A stretch of DNA of 13,682 nt from positions 1-13,682 of the forward strand of contig JBHIAG010000058.1 of NCBI GenBank assembly GCA_046758465.1, given 5' to 3'. Source of the DNA: JBHIAG01 sp046758465. GTDB taxonomy: Bacteria > Acidobacteriota > Terriglobia > Acidiferrales > 2-02-FULL-67-57. The notes under the pieces were generated by a model that was not told the DNA's origin, ran no database searches, and was given only the letters and a program-made list of their open reading frames with translations. Positions 12,305 to 13,682 of the stretch are shown in pieces. Positions within the stretch are counted from its first letter, which is position 1; every line of letters begins with the position of its first letter. A program made the translations under genes and the position numbers.

Positions 12305-12496
12305 GCCGGTTTCGCCTGGGTGTGCCAAAAGAACCCTTTGACACGTCCGTCTCTCACAGGCCACCGGGCAAGTTTCAACGCCTGCCGAAACGCAAGCGGG
12401 AAAAGAATGGACACTCAATGAACACTGAGGCCCAAATTGGGGCGACGCGGACTAGGCTGAAAGGCCCAGACCCCTATGAAATCAAAAGAGAAGAAA

Positions 12497-12573
12497 TGGT
12501 CGGGTGGTGGAAATTGAACCCACGACCTCCCGCTCCCGAACCAGGCGCTCTAACCAGGCTGAGCTAGGCCCCG
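12497..12573 (-). tRNA. tRNA-Pro (anticodon CGG), degenerate and possibly a pseudogene
   Basis: The minus-strand product is 77 nt with an encoded CCA end, an intact D arm (GCTC/GAGC), the TTCGGGA anticodon loop (CGG at 12538-12536) and a GTGGG T stem. The damage is clear. Counted from the 3' end, only four acceptor pairs form, followed by three mismatches, and the 3' strand is one base short. Pair 31-39 of the anticodon stem is G-G. The invariant G53-C61 pair is G-U. The neighbouring tRNA-Pro(GGG) has none of these defects. It is either a decaying tRNA or one with unusual tolerance. Confidence 0.6.
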
Positions 12574-12586
12574 CGGGCGAAGCACC

Positions 12587-12615
12587 ACTATAGGCAAAGA
12601 TTCCTGCGAGCGAAA
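12587..12615 (-). promoter_or_regulatory. Possible promoter for the CGG tRNA
   Basis: On the minus strand TATAGT (12592-12587, five of six) lies 13 bases before the tRNA 5' end. A weak -35 TTTCGC (12615-12610) lies 17 bases further up. It sits between the surE stop and the tRNA, so the tRNA need not depend on surE transcription. Confidence 0.35.
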
Positions 12616-12633
12616 CCGATTGCCGCTGGCCTG

Positions 12634-13470
12634 TTAGGAGTCGCGGCGGGTGGGGCCATACGGCCGCCTGTCTGGGCGGGCGCCGGGGGTGGGGGCGAGG
12701 GAAAAGCTGTTGAGTTCCTCGACCCAGCCGGCCAGGTGGCGGAGGAGGTTGTGCTCGGTGCGGTCAATCTGGAGCGGCGTGATCGAGATGCTGCCCGCGC
12801 GGACGGCGGCGTAGTCGCTGTCGGGCTCGATGCGGGCCAGATCAACCCGCTCGTGCAACCAGTAGCAGTTTCGGCCGCGGGGGTCAAGGCTCTCGACCAC
12901 ATAGTTTTTGGTAATTTTGCGCGACTGGCGCGTCAGCCGCACCCCGTTGCGCCACGGCTCGGGGACGTTGACGTTGAGTACGACGCCTTTCGGCACTTCG
13001 CTCTCGAGCATCTTCAGCCCCAACTCAACCGCAAACGCGGCCGCCACGTCGTAGCGATAGACCTCTCGCGAGGCCACCGAGATGGCAAAAGCGGGCACGC
13101 GGTTCAGCACCGCCTCGAAGGCGGCGGCCACCGTGCCGGAATAGAAGATGTTCTCCCCCAGATTGGCGCCGCGGTTGATGCCGGCGATGACCAGGTCGGG
13201 CGCAACCTCGCAGAGATAGTTCAGCGCCAAGATGACCGAGTCAACCGGCGTGCCCTCGACGGCGAACTTCCGCTCGCTGATTTTTTCATAGCGGATGGGC
13301 TGCTGCAGCGAGATGGCATGGCTGGAGGCGCTGCGCTCCAGGTGCGGCGCCACCACCGTCAGCTCGGCGTGTTCTTGCAGCGCCTCTTCGAGCGCCGTCA
13401 AGCCGTCGGCGTTGATCCCGTCGTCATTCGTCAACAGGATGTGGCAACGGTTCTCGTCGGATTGCGACAC
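12634..13470 (-). CDS. surE: 5'/3'-nucleotidase SurE
   Basis: The product is 278 residues, near the family norm of 250-270. SurE is a metal-dependent phosphatase acting on nucleoside 5'- and 3'-monophosphates and short polyphosphates. The N-terminus has the signature HILLTNDDGINADGLTALEE, with Asp16-Asp17 as metal ligands. It is followed by the Ser-rich loop APHLERSASSHAISL, the VEGTPVDSVILAL segment, and AGINRGANLGENIFYSGTVA, whose Asn is the expected ligand. The C-terminal 25 residues are Pro/Arg-rich and probably disordered. I chose GTG at 13470: it has AAAGG seven bases upstream and starts ten residues before the signature, whereas the frame extended to 13596 adds 42 basic residues with no ribosome binding site. 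It lies between two proline tRNAs on the same strand. Its frequent partner pcm is not adjacent here. Confidence 0.95.
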   Translation of the reverse strand: MSQSDENRCHILLTNDDGINADGLTALEEALQEHAELTVVAPHLERSASSHAISLQQPIRYEKISERKFAVEGTPVDSVILALNYLCEVAPDLVIAGINRGANLGENIFYSGTVAAAFEAVLNRVPAFAISVASREVYRYDVAAAFAVELGLKMLESEVPKGVVLNVNVPEPWRNGVRLTRQSRKITKNYVVESLDPRGRNCYWLHERVDLARIEPDSDYAAVRAGSISITPLQIDRTEHNLLRHLAGWVEELNSFSLAPTPGARPDRRPYGPTRRDS

Positions 13471-13500
13471 TACTGAACCTTTCCCGTCGTTTCTCGTCGG

Positions 13501-13531
13501 AAAAAACCGTGGTCGAGAGGCTTTAGCCACG
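13501..13531 (-). terminator. Weak terminator or attenuator between tRNA-Pro and surE
   Basis: Read on the minus strand, CGTGG (13531-13527) and CCACG (13512-13508) pair over 5 bp with a 14-base loop, followed one base later by six T. The stem is short, so termination would be partial. It ends only about 30 bases before the surE GTG, leaving little room for a separate promoter. Confidence 0.35.
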
Positions 13532-13600
13532 TTTCGCGCAGGATTGAACCTCTCTGCGCATTCGCGCGCGACCCCTCTGCGCTTCCTCACGCGCAAAAAA

Positions 13601-13679
13601 TGGTCGGGACGGCGGGATTTGAACCCGCGACCTCCTGCACCCCAAGCAGGCGCGCTAAACCAGGCTGCGCCACGTCCCG
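13601..13679 (-). tRNA. tRNA-Pro (anticodon GGG)
   Basis: The minus-strand gene is 79 nt including encoded CCA. The acceptor stem CGGGACG/CGTCCCG, D stem GCGC/GCGC, anticodon stem CCTGC/GCAGG and T stem GCGGG/CCCGC pair fully. The anticodon loop TTGGGGT places GGG at 13643-13641, and the T loop TTCAAAT is canonical. The first base C1 and discriminator A73 fit bacterial tRNA-Pro identity. Confidence 0.96.
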
Positions 13680-13682
13680 ACG

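Noticed and set aside
13471..13596. 42-codon N-terminal extension of SurE
   Set aside because: SurE homology starts near the GTG at 13470; the extension crosses the hairpin and T-run and has no ribosome binding site.
1..13682. CRISPR array, insertion sequence, prophage or replication origin
   Set aside because: No regularly spaced repeats with unique spacers, no transposase, integrase or phage gene, and no cluster of origin boxes was seen on either strand.

Overview
The window is GC-rich chromosomal DNA, most likely from an Acidobacteriota bacterium. This rests on family content rather than any marker gene. It holds a CadC-type winged-helix/TolB-like/TPR protein, a frameshifted N-terminus of the MacB-like duplicated permeases (ADOP) abundant in that phylum, a decayed Hanks-type kinase N-lobe of the usual acidobacterial kind, and an ECF sigma factor coupled to a small conserved protein.

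Layout. The left edge (1-1111, minus strand) has the first 18 codons of an RRM RNA-binding protein and a secreted protein built from two repeated alpha/beta units. At 1525-2754 (plus) is a long coiled-coil protein with an exact 28-residue tandem repeat and a C-terminal segment that looks like a histidine-kinase dimerisation helix pair without its histidine. About 465 bp without a recognisable gene follow.

The centre (3220-8690, plus) is a four-gene operon with a good sigma70-like promoter: a small FAO-type partner protein, a GMC flavoprotein oxidoreductase, a thiamine-diphosphate enzyme of the acetolactate synthase fold, and an aldehyde dehydrogenase. The first three overlap by ATGA junctions. 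Together they suggest oxidation of an alcohol to an aldehyde (GMC), C-C bond making or breaking at that carbonyl (ThDP enzyme), and oxidation of aldehyde to acid (ALDH). The substrate is unknown, and this is the best candidate in the window for an undescribed pathway.

Between the operon and the next genes (8691-9149) is a small gene graveyard with the two relics named above. Then come an ECF sigma factor and a small protein on the minus strand, joined by a TAATG stop/start overlap. They are divergent from the winged-helix/TPR gene (10430-12304, plus). The divergent region carries two 8-bp direct repeats one helical turn apart, followed at once by a hairpin dyad.

The right end (12497-13679, minus) is surE flanked by two proline tRNA genes. 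The upstream one, tRNA-Pro(GGG), folds perfectly. The downstream one, anticodon CGG, has a damaged acceptor stem and looks like a decaying or pseudo-tRNA.
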